Shown here one piece after another: positions 41,933-49,306 of a stretch of 49,306 nt of DNA. The DNA is from Clostridia bacterium. Its GTDB lineage: Bacteria; Bacillota; Clostridia; Christensenellales; Aristaeellaceae. The first letter of the stretch is position 1. The number at the start of each line of letters is the position of its first letter. A model generated the notes under the pieces. It saw only the letters and a list, made by a program, of their open reading frames with translations. It was not told the DNA's origin and searched no databases. A program made the translations under genes and the position numbers. The stretch is from the NCBI GenBank assembly GCA_017473345.1, contig JAFULL010000084.1:1-49306 (forward strand), written 5' to 3'.

Positions 41933-43352
41933 ATTCAGCCAGCGGAAGCAGTACCGAGAAAGTTGTGCCCACGCCTACTTTGCTTCTTACTTTCAGTTTG
42001 CCCTTATGAGCTGAAACGATGATCCTTGCGATGCTCAGGCCCAGTCCATGACCGCTCGTCTGCGATCTTCTGGCATCATCGCAGCGATAGAAACGTTCAA
42101 AGACCTTTGTCAGTTCATCGGCGGAAATACCCGCGCCTGTGTCGCTGACCGTCAGCACGCAGTTGCGGCCTTCCTTTTTAACTCCCAGTGTGATGGATCC
42201 ACCAGCAGGCGTATACTTGATCGCATTGTCCAGAAGGATACGCATCAATTGTTTGATCATGTCCTTGTCGCCATTAATGGTGGTGTTCTGCGCAGGTTCC
42301 AGACAAAATGCATGATCGGCTGAAAGCATCTTTGCCTCACGATGGATTTCGCTCATAACTTCCAGCGGGTCGAAGGCTTCCATTTCCAGCATCAGCGTCT
42401 TTTTATCATGTCTGGCCAGAAACAGCAGACGTTCGACAAGTTCCTTCATGCTGGCAGCCTCCTGCGATATGGCTGCAATGCCCTCATCAAGCACTTCCTT
42501 ATCCGTCTTGCCCCAACGTTCAAGCATACCCACGTATCCCTGAATTACAGCAATGGGCGTTCGCAATTCATGCGACGCATCGCTTACGAACTGTTTCTGG
42601 CTGTTGTAGCTGACCTCAATGCGGTCCAGCATGCCGTTGATGACCAGTGCAAGATCCTTCAATTCGTTTTTGGCGCCTTCAACACTGATGCGGTCGCTCA
42701 GATTATTGGCGCTGAGTGTTGCCGCCTTTTCTGCCATATCGGTGATGGGCTTGAGCACCTTGCGGTTGAGCCTGTTGCGTCTGCGCAAAAACTGCAGAAT
42801 TCTGAACAGATCAATGCACAGAAATGTCCACAGCAAAATTTTAGCAGTATAGATCACCTGATCTGCTTTCCACGCTGCTGCAACACAGCCTGATACCGTA
42901 TTAGATGCCAGCCAGATCTGTCCATCCTGTTTAAGGGTTGACACAGCAAGCTTAACACGCGGGCCAATCCCGGCAAGGCCATCTTCAATGGTTTCTGCTT
43001 CAAGACGGGCCTGAGTGAAGGGCGTGCCCGACAGTTGCTCCTGCGTGTATATTTGTCCGTCAGCAGGCGGCTGTGCAGCCAGTTCGTCCAGTGCACGATC
43101 CAGCGCAGGAACGTGTGCTACTGCAAAGGCAATGACCAAAACGAGCATCATGGGCAGCGTTGTACGAAGAAGCTGCCCTGCATAATGCAGAGCAATCCGC
43201 AGCGTAAGCGAAAGTCTGAGATTGCTGACGCCTTTTACCAGCCATTGATGAAGCCAGGCTGAAAAGCGGTTGAGCATGCTGTCCGCTTTCTCCCGTTTGG
43301 CGTTTCCAAGTGGCCACTGGCTTTCCGATTGATTGGTCTCAAATTCACTCAT
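41931..43352 (-). CDS. Two-component sensor histidine kinase
   Basis: 473 residues. Two membrane helices (about 45-70 and 170-190) enclose an extracellular loop of about 100 residues without a known domain. HAMP (about 200-255), HisKA with SDASHELRTPIAVIQGY (phosphorylated His), and HATPase with N box LLDNAIKYTPAGG, DTGAGIS, and GHGLGLSIA follow. The ATG at 43352 overlaps the regulator stop by 8 bases. A long N-terminal cytoplasmic segment of about 45 residues precedes the first helix. The signal is unknown. The stop is in the right arm of the split terminator. Confidence 0.93.
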   Translation of the reverse strand: MSEFETNQSESQWPLGNAKREKADSMLNRFSAWLHQWLVKGVSNLRLSLTLRIALHYAGQLLRTTLPMMLVLVIAFAVAHVPALDRALDELAAQPPADGQIYTQEQLSGTPFTQARLEAETIEDGLAGIGPRVKLAVSTLKQDGQIWLASNTVSGCVAAAWKADQVIYTAKILLWTFLCIDLFRILQFLRRRNRLNRKVLKPITDMAEKAATLSANNLSDRISVEGAKNELKDLALVINGMLDRIEVSYNSQKQFVSDASHELRTPIAVIQGYVGMLERWGKTDKEVLDEGIAAISQEAASMKELVERLLFLARHDKKTLMLEMEAFDPLEVMSEIHREAKMLSADHAFCLEPAQNTTINGDKDMIKQLMRILLDNAIKYTPAGGSITLGVKKEGRNCVLTVSDTGAGISADELTKVFERFYRCDDARRSQTSGHGLGLSIARIIVSAHKGKLKVRSKVGVGTTFSVLLPLAE

Positions 43353-44025
43353 AACGGAACATATACCCCACTGCGCGGATAGTGTGAATCGTTTTGATAC
43401 CAAAGTGATCGTCGATCTTCTGTCTGAGGTAACGGATGTACACGTCCACAATGTTCGTATCACCCGTGAATTCATAACCCCAGACATTATTCAGAAGCTC
43501 GTCGCGGGTCACAGCCGTTCCTTCGTGCTGCCACAGATAATTGAGCAGGTCAAATTCCTTTTTGGTCAGCATGACAGGTTCATCCCCGTAACCCACACTG
43601 TAACTGGCCGGTTCAATATGCAGCATGCCCGCATTTCGCGCGCCCGTTGTCTGCACACGGTCGATTCTGTGCTTTTTGAGGTTAACGCGGATTCTGGCCA
43701 GCAATTCTTCAATGGCAAACGGCTTGGTCATATAGTCGTCGGCACCCATATCAAGCCCCATCACCTTATCGCTTACGTCATCCTTGGCAGTAAGCATGAT
43801 GATGGGAAGATCGCTGGTATGGCGGATACGGCGGCACACTTCAATGCCGCTGAGCTGCGGAAGCATCAGGTCCAGAATCATCAGATCAGGCTGCCAGCTT
43901 TCACACATTTCAAGCCCCGTCCGTCCATCATGAGCCGCTTTCACTTCATAGCCTTCATGTTCAAGTTCAAGCGTAACAAAGCGGGCAATTTTGACCTCGT
44001 CTTCCACGATCAGGATTTTGCTCAT
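43345..44025 (-). CDS. OmpR-family response regulator
   Basis: 226 residues. Receiver domain with the acidic pair EDE (about 8-10), the phospho-acceptor Asp in LMILDLMLP (about 52), Thr in MLTAKDD and Lys in YMTKPFAIEELLARI. The DNA-binding winged helix ends in NIVDVYIRYLRQKIDDHFGIKTIHTIRAVGYMFRYE. GGAGG precedes the ATG. The gene order DUF4342, regulator, kinase with gaps of 18 and -8 bases marks one operon. Confidence 0.94.
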   Translation of the reverse strand: MSKILIVEDEVKIARFVTLELEHEGYEVKAAHDGRTGLEMCESWQPDLMILDLMLPQLSGIEVCRRIRHTSDLPIIMLTAKDDVSDKVMGLDMGADDYMTKPFAIEELLARIRVNLKKHRIDRVQTTGARNAGMLHIEPASYSVGYGDEPVMLTKKEFDLLNYLWQHEGTAVTRDELLNNVWGYEFTGDTNIVDVYIRYLRQKIDDHFGIKTIHTIRAVGYMFRYE

Positions 44026-44043
44026 ACTATGCCTCCTGTATGA

Positions 44044-44658
44044 TCAGCGAATATCTGCTTCGTGATAACCGTCTCCGTCGTCGCGTACATCCACGCTTCC
44101 GCCGTCAGAAAAGGGAACGTTGACCGGTTTTCTGCCGCTGGGCGCGCTGTCCGTACGGGGAGCAGCTGAATTGCTCTCTTCCTGACTGGGCTTTTCTTCC
44201 GTCTGGGAAAACTGTCTGGCGAAACTGGACACCGTTTGCTGCACATTGGTCTTTGCATTTTTGACCATATCATCAAAATTGTCAGTTTCAAAATCACGGC
44301 AGTCGCGGTCGACTGTGATTCTGTATCCCAAAATCAGGGCGATCACCAGGCCAATCACGCAAATATGAGGTGCAGTTCCCAGAACCAGCAGCACAAAAAG
44401 CGAACTGAGGTTAACAACAACCGTCTGCTCCTTTTTGACCTTCAGACGAAGCCTGTACAGGAAATCAAACACGCCCTTCCAGCCTTTGTGCGTCTCAGTC
44501 CCGGAAGCAGAATTCTTGATCCGTCCGTTTTTTTCCAGATCGACCAGTGCGCGTGCAAGGCTGCCGTTATGATACTCCAGCAGATTTACAGCTTCCTCGT
44601 AGGAAATCCCACTTTTCTGACGCAGGATCTCAACATCTTCAATCGTATATTTTGCCAC
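44044..44658 (-). CDS. DUF4342 protein with UBA-like N-terminus
   Basis: 204 residues. An N-terminal UBA/TS-N-like three-helix segment (about 5-45, with SGISYEEAVNLLEYHNGSLARAL) is followed by a membrane-spanning DUF4342 region (about 60-115, TVVVNLSSLFVLLVL then ICVIGLVIALILGYRITV). The tail is polar and low in complexity, rich in Ser, Glu and Pro. The function of the family is unknown; its link to the two-component genes downstream suggests a part in the same envelope response. The start is GTG at 44658, preceded by GGAGGGG. Confidence 0.78.
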   Translation of the reverse strand: MAKYTIEDVEILRQKSGISYEEAVNLLEYHNGSLARALVDLEKNGRIKNSASGTETHKGWKGVFDFLYRLRLKVKKEQTVVVNLSSLFVLLVLGTAPHICVIGLVIALILGYRITVDRDCRDFETDNFDDMVKNAKTNVQQTVSSFARQFSQTEEKPSQEESNSAAPRTDSAPSGRKPVNVPFSDGGSVDVRDDGDGYHEADIR

Positions 44659-44715
44659 AGGCGTCCCCTCCGTTCAAGAGTCTAAATACGCAGTCTCTTT
44701 CAGGACTGTACCCGT

Positions 44716-44724
44716 ATCATACCA
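44716..44724 (-). promoter_or_regulatory. Extended -10 promoter of the DUF4342-regulator-kinase operon
   Basis: Minus strand TGGTATGAT (44716-44724); no clear -35 box. The rest of the 208-base intergenic region holds the divergent rluB promoter. Confidence 0.4.
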
Positions 44725-44804
44725 CAGTCAGTTGCAATCTGCTTGAGGAAATTCCAAAAGTTTTATGAGAATTCGATGAGAGCATACATTATCAAAGCAT
44801 TTTC

Positions 44805-44833
44805 TTGCCAAGAAGCCGCGTTTCTGCTATGCT
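44805..44833 (+). promoter_or_regulatory. rluB promoter
   Basis: -35 TTGCCA (44805-44810), 17-base spacer, -10 TATGCT (44828-44833), 33 bases before the start codon. Confidence 0.7.
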
Positions 44834-44866
44834 TAACCCAGAAACCAAGTTTCAAGGAGGATATGT

Positions 44867-45571
44867 ATGCGTCTGCAGAAATATCTGGCTGAATGCGGCG
44901 TTGCATCACGCCGGGCAGCTGAAAAAATGATCTCCGACGGCCGTGTCAGCGTTGACGGCCAGACGATCACTGAAATGGGCGTTCAGGTGGAGATTGGCCA
45001 GGATATCCGTGTAGATGGAAAGCTGGTGACTCCCGAACCTGATAAATACTACATTATGTATCACAAGCCTGCCGGCGAAGTCACCACTGTCAGCGATCCT
45101 GAGGGACGCACAACTGTTTTGGACAGGTTTCGCGATTTTCCCGCGCGCCTTTACCCCGTGGGGCGACTTGACTATGACAGCGAAGGTCTGCTGCTTTTGA
45201 CCAATGACGGCGCTCTTACCGAGCAGCTTCTTCATCCCTCGCATGAAGTGGAAAAGGTCTACCTTGCCCGCGTGAGCAACGAACTGACCCCGGATGAAGC
45301 GCGCAGGCTTGAAAACGGCGTTATGGTAGACGGACGCAAAACAGCCCGCGCAAAGGTCAAAATTCTTGGCTTTAAGAGCCTTTATACCGATATCCTTGTC
45401 ACGATCCACGAAGGGCGAAACCGTCAGGTACGCAAAATGGTCGAGCAGGTCGGGCATCAGGTCGTTATGCTCAGACGCATCCGCTTTGGTCCGCTGAAGC
45501 TGGGCGAACTTCCCCGCGGAATGTGGCGTGAATTGACACAGGAAGAACTCAAAGAGCTTCGCAAACTTTGA
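44867..45571 (+). CDS. rluB: RluB/RsuA-family pseudouridine synthase
   Basis: 234 residues. N-terminal S4 domain (MRLQKYLAECGVASRRAAEKMI, about 1-60). The catalytic domain has YIMYHKPAGEVTTVSDPEGR, GRLDYDSEGLLLLTNDG with the catalytic Asp, KVYLARV and EGRNRQVRKM. It converts a uridine of 23S (or 16S) rRNA to pseudouridine. AAGGAGG precedes the ATG. In many Firmicutes rluB follows scpB or spmAB; here it leads an unusual set with the lysine-rich, two-helix and Hsp70-like genes. Confidence 0.92.
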   Translation: MRLQKYLAECGVASRRAAEKMISDGRVSVDGQTITEMGVQVEIGQDIRVDGKLVTPEPDKYYIMYHKPAGEVTTVSDPEGRTTVLDRFRDFPARLYPVGRLDYDSEGLLLLTNDGALTEQLLHPSHEVEKVYLARVSNELTPDEARRLENGVMVDGRKTARAKVKILGFKSLYTDILVTIHEGRNRQVRKMVEQVGHQVVMLRRIRFGPLKLGELPRGMWRELTQEELKELRKL

Positions 45572-45596
45572 CGACAGCATTTGGGAGGAAAACATC

Positions 45597-46160
45597 GTGG
45601 CAAAAAAGAAAGGCATTCTGGACGAACTGCTCGGAGCGCTGGGCGAAAGCGGCAGCGACGTGATCAGCGACGTGCTGGAAGATCTGCTTGGCACTCAGAC
45701 TTCATCCAAATCTGGCGGTCTGCTTGATGAAATTCTTGGCAACAGCGACGATATTCTGGAAAATCTGGGCAATGTCGTTGAAGACCTGACCGGCATAGGT
45801 GCTGCCAATACCAAAGCCTCTGATACTGCCAAAAAGAGCGGCGCGACCAAGTCGTCCGCGTCAGCGAAAAAAACCGTCAAGAAACCCGCAGCAAAGAAAA
45901 CCACAACTGCCAAAAAAACCACTACTGCCAAGACCGCAGCAGCCACTAAGAAGACTGCGACCACAAAAACGACCTCAACGACCAAAGCAACTACAGCTGC
46001 CAAGAAAACTACCTCCGCAGCCAAAAAGACTGCAACCGCAGCAGCCCAAAAAGCTACCGCAACTGTCAAGAAGGCTTCAACTGCCAAAACCACCTCCAAA
46101 GCTGCTTCTGCCAAGAGCAAAACCAAATCTTCCACCAGCAAAAAGAAGATCACTTCGTGA
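45597..46160 (+). CDS. Lysine/threonine/alanine-rich protein with histone-H1-like tail
   Basis: 187 residues in two unlike halves. Residues 1-70 are acidic and hydrophobic with three loose copies of a LLDEILG-type helix (ILDELLGAL, VLEDLLGTQ, LLDEILGNS). Residues 72-187 are almost only Lys, Thr, Ala and Ser in AKKT/TAKK repeats, very basic and surely disordered. Such tails occur in bacterial H1-like DNA-binding proteins, so nucleic-acid or polyanion binding is plausible; no family was recognised. The start is GTG at 45597 with GGGAGG 9 bases upstream. It follows rluB by 25 bases and precedes the two-helix membrane gene by 9. The repeats make the gene prone to length variation. Confidence 0.75.
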   Translation: MAKKKGILDELLGALGESGSDVISDVLEDLLGTQTSSKSGGLLDEILGNSDDILENLGNVVEDLTGIGAANTKASDTAKKSGATKSSASAKKTVKKPAAKKTTTAKKTTTAKTAAATKKTATTKTTSTTKATTAAKKTTSAAKKTATAAAQKATATVKKASTAKTTSKAASAKSKTKSSTSKKKITS

Positions 46161-46169
46161 GGCAATCAT

Positions 46170-47003
46170 ATGAGTATTTTTGAGCACTGGCAGTCTCAGA
46201 AAGAAACGCTGCGTTCGCTTCTGGACGCCCAGTCGGATCTGGCAGGCGTTATGTACCAGGTGCGTCATGCTGTTTTGCAGACCGAGCAGAATGCATTGGC
46301 CGAGCTGTCAGATGATGTACTGCGTCAGCAGGCCGGCGTTTTGATGAGCTGCATTAAAAGCAGCATCGCCCTGATGGAAGTTCCTATGACTTCCGAAGTG
46401 TGGACAGCACAAAAACAGGACGAACCCGTCAGAAAGCACAGTCCTTTTGTATTGATTTTTTCCGGACTGATGCTGCTTTTGCTGGTCATATGCATTCTTG
46501 GCCGTTCGTGGCTCTGCGCTCTTCTTGGTGTATGTGCGTTCATCAGCGGTTTGATTGCCATGTTTCCCCGAAAACAGGCTGCCGCTTCACCAACCCAGCA
46601 GGTACGCATTACACTGAAGCCGGATCCTGAGCGTCTGTTCGCCATTCTCGATGGTCAAATGCGCGCTGCTGATCGTCATCTGAACGATTATTCTTACCTT
46701 AATGACCAGCTTCGCGGAACGTCTGAATGTACCGATCCTGACGTCGTTTTGCGCGCAGCTGATTTGCTGGAGGCACTGTACGAATGCGATGAAACCCAGC
46801 GTGCTCCCGCAGACGATGCAGTGCGCCGTTTGATGGAGTGTCTTGGACTGCGTGCAGTGGATTATTCGCCTCAGACAAGCAAACTGTTCAATGTTCTGCC
46901 AAGCAAAAATACCACGCAGACGATTGTTCCTGCGATCCTGTCCATTTCCGAACAACGCCTGCTCAAACGCGGAACCGCTGCCGACAAAATTTCTGCAGCC
47001 TGA
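46170..47003 (+). CDS. Two-helix membrane protein of unknown function
   Basis: 277 residues with no recognised domain. An N-terminal helical, possibly coiled segment (about 1-75) is followed by a hairpin of two membrane helices (about 91-110 and 113-132) with a loop of only a few residues. A cytoplasmic C-terminal part (about 140-277) is rich in charged helices. Both ends should lie on the same side of the membrane. GAGG at a normal distance precedes the ATG. Its end lies 20 bases before the Hsp70-like gene, which also has a membrane hairpin, so the two may form one membrane complex. Confidence 0.75.
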   Translation: MSIFEHWQSQKETLRSLLDAQSDLAGVMYQVRHAVLQTEQNALAELSDDVLRQQAGVLMSCIKSSIALMEVPMTSEVWTAQKQDEPVRKHSPFVLIFSGLMLLLLVICILGRSWLCALLGVCAFISGLIAMFPRKQAAASPTQQVRITLKPDPERLFAILDGQMRAADRHLNDYSYLNDQLRGTSECTDPDVVLRAADLLEALYECDETQRAPADDAVRRLMECLGLRAVDYSPQTSKLFNVLPSKNTTQTIVPAILSISEQRLLKRGTAADKISAA

Positions 47004-47023
47004 ACTGCGAAAGGAGTTTTCCG

Positions 47024-48910
47024 ATGAGGTATATCGGATTTGACATGGGCGACGGCGAAAGTGCCGTCGCCGCTTTCGAACCCGGAAGCGTCATAGAGCC
47101 GCAGATCATCCCCCTTTGCGGAGTCAAAAGTCTGCTGAGTGCCGTCGGCACACTGATGGGTGAAATTGTTATCGGTGAACGCGCCTATACTGATGCGCTT
47201 GCCGACAATCTCAGCGTTCGCTTCAAGAGCCGCTTTACAACTGATCCCGCCAGTTATGAAGATATTGTGCGATTCGTCCGCGGGATTCTGCGCGAACTGA
47301 CAGAAAGCGGAAAGCTCAGTCCTGACGACCGCTTTGTCGTCGGCTGTCCTGCCGGATGGAACGCCGCATGCCGCGCACGCTACCGCGACCTGCTCATCCG
47401 GGCAGGCATGCACCTGCCACAGGTGATTTCAGAATCCAGAGCAGCCTTCCTGTATGCCAAATACGCCCGCACCGTCGCCATGGATGTGGATATTATGGGT
47501 GAGAGTGCGCTTGTGGCTGACATCGGCAGTTCGACGCTTGACTTTGCCTATATCGTCGATGGACGCGAAACGGGCATTGGCACCTTTGGCGAAACAGCAC
47601 TGGGCGGAGGCATTCTGGATGCAGCCCTTCTGCGTCGTGCTGTTGAACGCAGCCGCGACCGAAAGGCCATTGAAGCCGTTTTTAATGAAAGCCGCAGCTG
47701 GTACAGCTATTGTGAAATTGAGGCTCGCCGCCTGAAAGAGGAGTACTTTACCAGACTTTCCAGCGAAGATGCCCCCGTTGTAAAAAAACAGATCCGCCTG
47801 TGTTATGATGGCGTACAAAAGCTTACGCTTGAATTGAACAACGAAGAAGTTGCTGCTCTTATTGACAGCCCATTGCCTGAGCTTGATGGTCGTTCTTTCG
47901 CCCACGCTATTGAAGAATCTCTCAAAAATGCAGCACGTATCACAGCAGACCGCTCTCCCTGCCTGCTTCTGCTGACGGGCGGCGCTTCACGTATGCCGTT
48001 TTTTCGGGAGCTTTGTTCAGAAGTTTTTGAAAGTGCGGTCGTCATCAGTTGTCCCGAACCAGAGTTTTCCATTGCAAAAGGTCTTTCCTATGCGGGATGG
48101 ATCGACGAAAACCTGCGTGCATTCCGTCAGGCGCTTCACGATGAACTGACGGATACACGGATCAGTGCCATCGCCTATGAAGCGATTCCTGCGTTGCTGC
48201 CACCTGTGGTCAATACGCTGACGGATCTGGTGATCAGCGATGCTGCACTGCCTGTCTGTGCTCAGTGGAAGCGCGGTGAAATCCGTTCTTTGAAAGAAAT
48301 GAACGAACAGATTTCGAAACGTGTAAGCTATCTTTTCCAGTCTCCCGCCGCACAGGACGCGCTCGCACCAGCAGTGAAAAACTGGCTTTTAACGCTTGAA
48401 CAGAAGCTGCAAAGGATTATTGATCCGATTTGTGATCAGTATGAAGTACCGCGGAAGGAAATGCAGCTCCACCTGACCACCGGTCATGCCGGAAACGTTT
48501 CTTTCAAGACAGGTGAATGGCTTGGTCTCCCTGTCGCCGGCACACTGATCACCGCCGTTGTCAGTCTGACAGCTGCAGCGCTTTGCGGTGGAGGAGGCGT
48601 TGCGCTGATTTCTGCTGGTCCGCTTGGTTTGCTCACCGGCCTGATCATCGGCGTCGTTACCTCAATTCTTGGCTGGAACGTGGCATCAGATCTGCTGATG
48701 AAAGCTGATATTCCCCAGTTTCTGCGCCTGATCCCTCTGGAGAAAACACTCGCCAGCGAAAAGACGCGTCGAGACCTGAAAAAGCAGCTTTTGCAGAATC
48801 TTTCGCAGGATAACAGCGATTTTCAACGCCAGCTGGTAGAGGATTTTTCAAAGGCGCTGCGCGGCCACATCTATGCCATTGCACAGGCGGCGGAAATCCC
48901 CATTGAATAG
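47024..48910 (+). CDS. Hsp70/actin-like ATPase with C-terminal membrane hairpin
   Basis: 628 residues. The N-terminal Hsp70-type ATPase (about 1-365) keeps the nucleotide-site motifs in variant form: phosphate-1 IGFDMGDGES (4-13), phosphate-2 VADIGSSTLDF (164-174) and adenosine LLLTGGASRMP (315-325). The usual substrate-binding domain and EEVD-like tail are missing. Instead there is a helical region (about 370-495), two hydrophobic segments with a glycine-rich turn (about 501-551, GGGGVALISAGPLG) and a charged helical tail (about 555-628). It is thus a membrane-bound Hsp70 relative rather than DnaK. AAAGGAG precedes the ATG at 47024. It forms a cluster with the two upstream genes. Function unknown. 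Confidence 0.82.
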   Translation: MRYIGFDMGDGESAVAAFEPGSVIEPQIIPLCGVKSLLSAVGTLMGEIVIGERAYTDALADNLSVRFKSRFTTDPASYEDIVRFVRGILRELTESGKLSPDDRFVVGCPAGWNAACRARYRDLLIRAGMHLPQVISESRAAFLYAKYARTVAMDVDIMGESALVADIGSSTLDFAYIVDGRETGIGTFGETALGGGILDAALLRRAVERSRDRKAIEAVFNESRSWYSYCEIEARRLKEEYFTRLSSEDAPVVKKQIRLCYDGVQKLTLELNNEEVAALIDSPLPELDGRSFAHAIEESLKNAARITADRSPCLLLLTGGASRMPFFRELCSEVFESAVVISCPEPEFSIAKGLSYAGWIDENLRAFRQALHDELTDTRISAIAYEAIPALLPPVVNTLTDLVISDAALPVCAQWKRGEIRSLKEMNEQISKRVSYLFQSPAAQDALAPAVKNWLLTLEQKLQRIIDPICDQYEVPRKEMQLHLTTGHAGNVSFKTGEWLGLPVAGTLITAVVSLTAAALCGGGGVALISAGPLGLLTGLIIGVVTSILGWNVASDLLMKADIPQFLRLIPLEKTLASEKTRRDLKKQLLQNLSQDNSDFQRQLVEDFSKALRGHIYAIAQAAEIPIE

Positions 48911-48943
48911 CAGTGAAAAAAACGCCAAAATTCCTTAAAACGC

Positions 48944-48972
48944 TTGACATTCATGCAAGTTTGTGATAATTT
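48944..48972 (+). promoter_or_regulatory. rplU promoter
   Basis: -35 TTGACA (48944-48949), 17-base spacer, -10 TAATTT (48967-48972). Its -10 region is almost the same as that of the ferredoxin promoter (TTTGTGATAAT). Confidence 0.8.
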
Positions 48973-48979
48973 ATTTCGG

Positions 48980-49050
48980 TAAGCCGCTCAAGCGGGGTTT
49001 TCAAGTGCGCAAAAACGCCACCCGAACGCTTGGCGAGATTGATTCAGGAG
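48980..49050 (+). promoter_or_regulatory. rplU leader, possible L21 autoregulatory element
   Basis: The untranslated leader is about 80 bases. It has a small hairpin CCGC-TCAA-GCGG (48984-48995) and a second pairing option around AACGCC...GGCG (49014-49035). Firmicutes often have an L21 leader RNA here; I could not verify its consensus. Confidence 0.4.
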
Positions 49051-49060
49051 GTGCTTTGCC

Positions 49061-49306
49061 ATGTACGCGGTTATCGTATCCGGTGGCAAGCAGTATCGTG
49101 TGTCCCAGGGGGACGTTATCTACGTGGAAAAACTCGACCAGGAAGTCGACAGCAAGGTCAGCTTTGATGTGCTGATGCTGGGCTCCGAAGAAGGCGTTGA
49201 AATCGGCACTCCCACCCTGGCTGGTGCGAAGGTCGAAGGCAAGGTCGTTGCTCAGGTCAAGGGCGAGAAGATCATCATCTTCAAGTACAAGAGCAAGAAG
49301 AACTAC
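49061..49306 (+). CDS. rplU: 50S ribosomal protein L21 (runs off the right edge)
   Basis: The first 82 residues are present: [20 protein letters not shown], the hallmark start of L21, a central [15 protein letters not shown] strand, and the end [16 protein letters not shown], where the L21 signature begins. L21 binds 23S rRNA. AGGAGGTG precedes the ATG by 8 bases. The remaining 20 or so residues and the usual rpmA partner lie outside the window. Codon use is strongly biased, as in tig and the ferredoxin gene. Confidence 0.95.
   Translation, partial: MYAVIVSGGKQYRVSQGDVIYVEKLDQEVDSKVSFDVLMLGSEEGVEIGTPTLAGAKVEGKVVAQVKGEKIIIFKYKSKKNY

Noticed and set aside
45805..46150. Repeat tract as a CRISPR array
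   Set aside because: The repeats are short imperfect codon repeats in an open reading frame, without spacers of constant length.
45695..46165. Minus-strand open frame opposite the lysine-rich gene
   Set aside because: A Val/Ala/Phe-rich shadow of the repeat tract; no ribosome-binding site, and the plus-strand gene has good context.

Overview
The window reads as a chromosomal segment of an endospore-forming member of the Clostridia (Firmicutes), with a GC content near one half judged by eye. The support is the gene content: a membrane-anchored LonB beside Lon, SpoIID with a SpoIIQ-like M23 peptidase, a DacF-like carboxypeptidase, RicT, the c-di-AMP receptor DarA, the rpsF-ssb-rpsR operon, purine-rich ribosome-binding sites and sigma-A-type promoters. 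No tRNA, rRNA or CRISPR array was seen. No gene-free stretch exceeds about 300 bases; the longest, 20135-20431, holds two divergent promoters, a leader hairpin and a candidate operator.

Layout. 1-253 is the 3' end of an insertion sequence with a transposase C-terminus. 278-1084 is a HAD phosphatase. 1157-6592 is a metal-homeostasis island: CadC-type sensor, free HMA domain and Zn/Cd ATPase, then CsoR and a CopA with HMA domains at both ends. 6642-12531 (minus strand) holds a GyrI-like protein, EngB, Lon, LonB and a deformylase-like protein. 12687-18901 (plus) holds darA-holB-ricT, a small ferredoxin, then tig-clpP-clpX. 19004-20134 (minus) is rpsF-ssb-rpsR. 20432-24868 is an XRE-cupin regulator followed by potABCD. 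24918-26903 (minus) is an S24-type regulator, a YitT membrane protein and an ACT protein. 27080-30042 is yicC-gmk-rpoZ-coaBC. 30082-36474 (minus) carries a VTC polyphosphate polymerase, DUF4956 protein, a large CotH/lamin-tail surface protein, a flippase-like protein and a nitroreductase. 36588-40267 (minus) is spoIID, M23 peptidase and glmS. 40378-41724 is the carboxypeptidase. 41744-41910 is a MITE derived from the IS at the left edge. 41931-44658 (minus) is a DUF4342 protein with a two-component system. 44867-48910 is rluB, a lysine/threonine-rich protein, a two-helix membrane protein and an Hsp70-like ATPase with a membrane hairpin. 49061 onward is the start of rplU.

How the parts work together. 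Protein quality control (Tig, ClpXP, Lon, LonB) sits close together but on opposite strands. The metal island has two sensor-pump pairs, each with its own visible operator. The pot operon is probably controlled by the cupin regulator in front of it.

The most interesting items are: (1) a 167-bp MITE that is an internal-deletion derivative of the left-edge IS, carries two opposed terminators and landed in the loop of a pre-existing terminator, with a near-perfect target duplication; (2) a strong internal ribosome-binding site and in-frame ATG in copA that would release a free CopZ-like chaperone; (3) the rluB-linked module of a lysine-rich protein, a two-helix protein and a membrane-anchored Hsp70-like ATPase, for which I know no described function; (4) the VTC-DUF4956-CotH locus. 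No computation or database search was run; family calls are from motif recognition.
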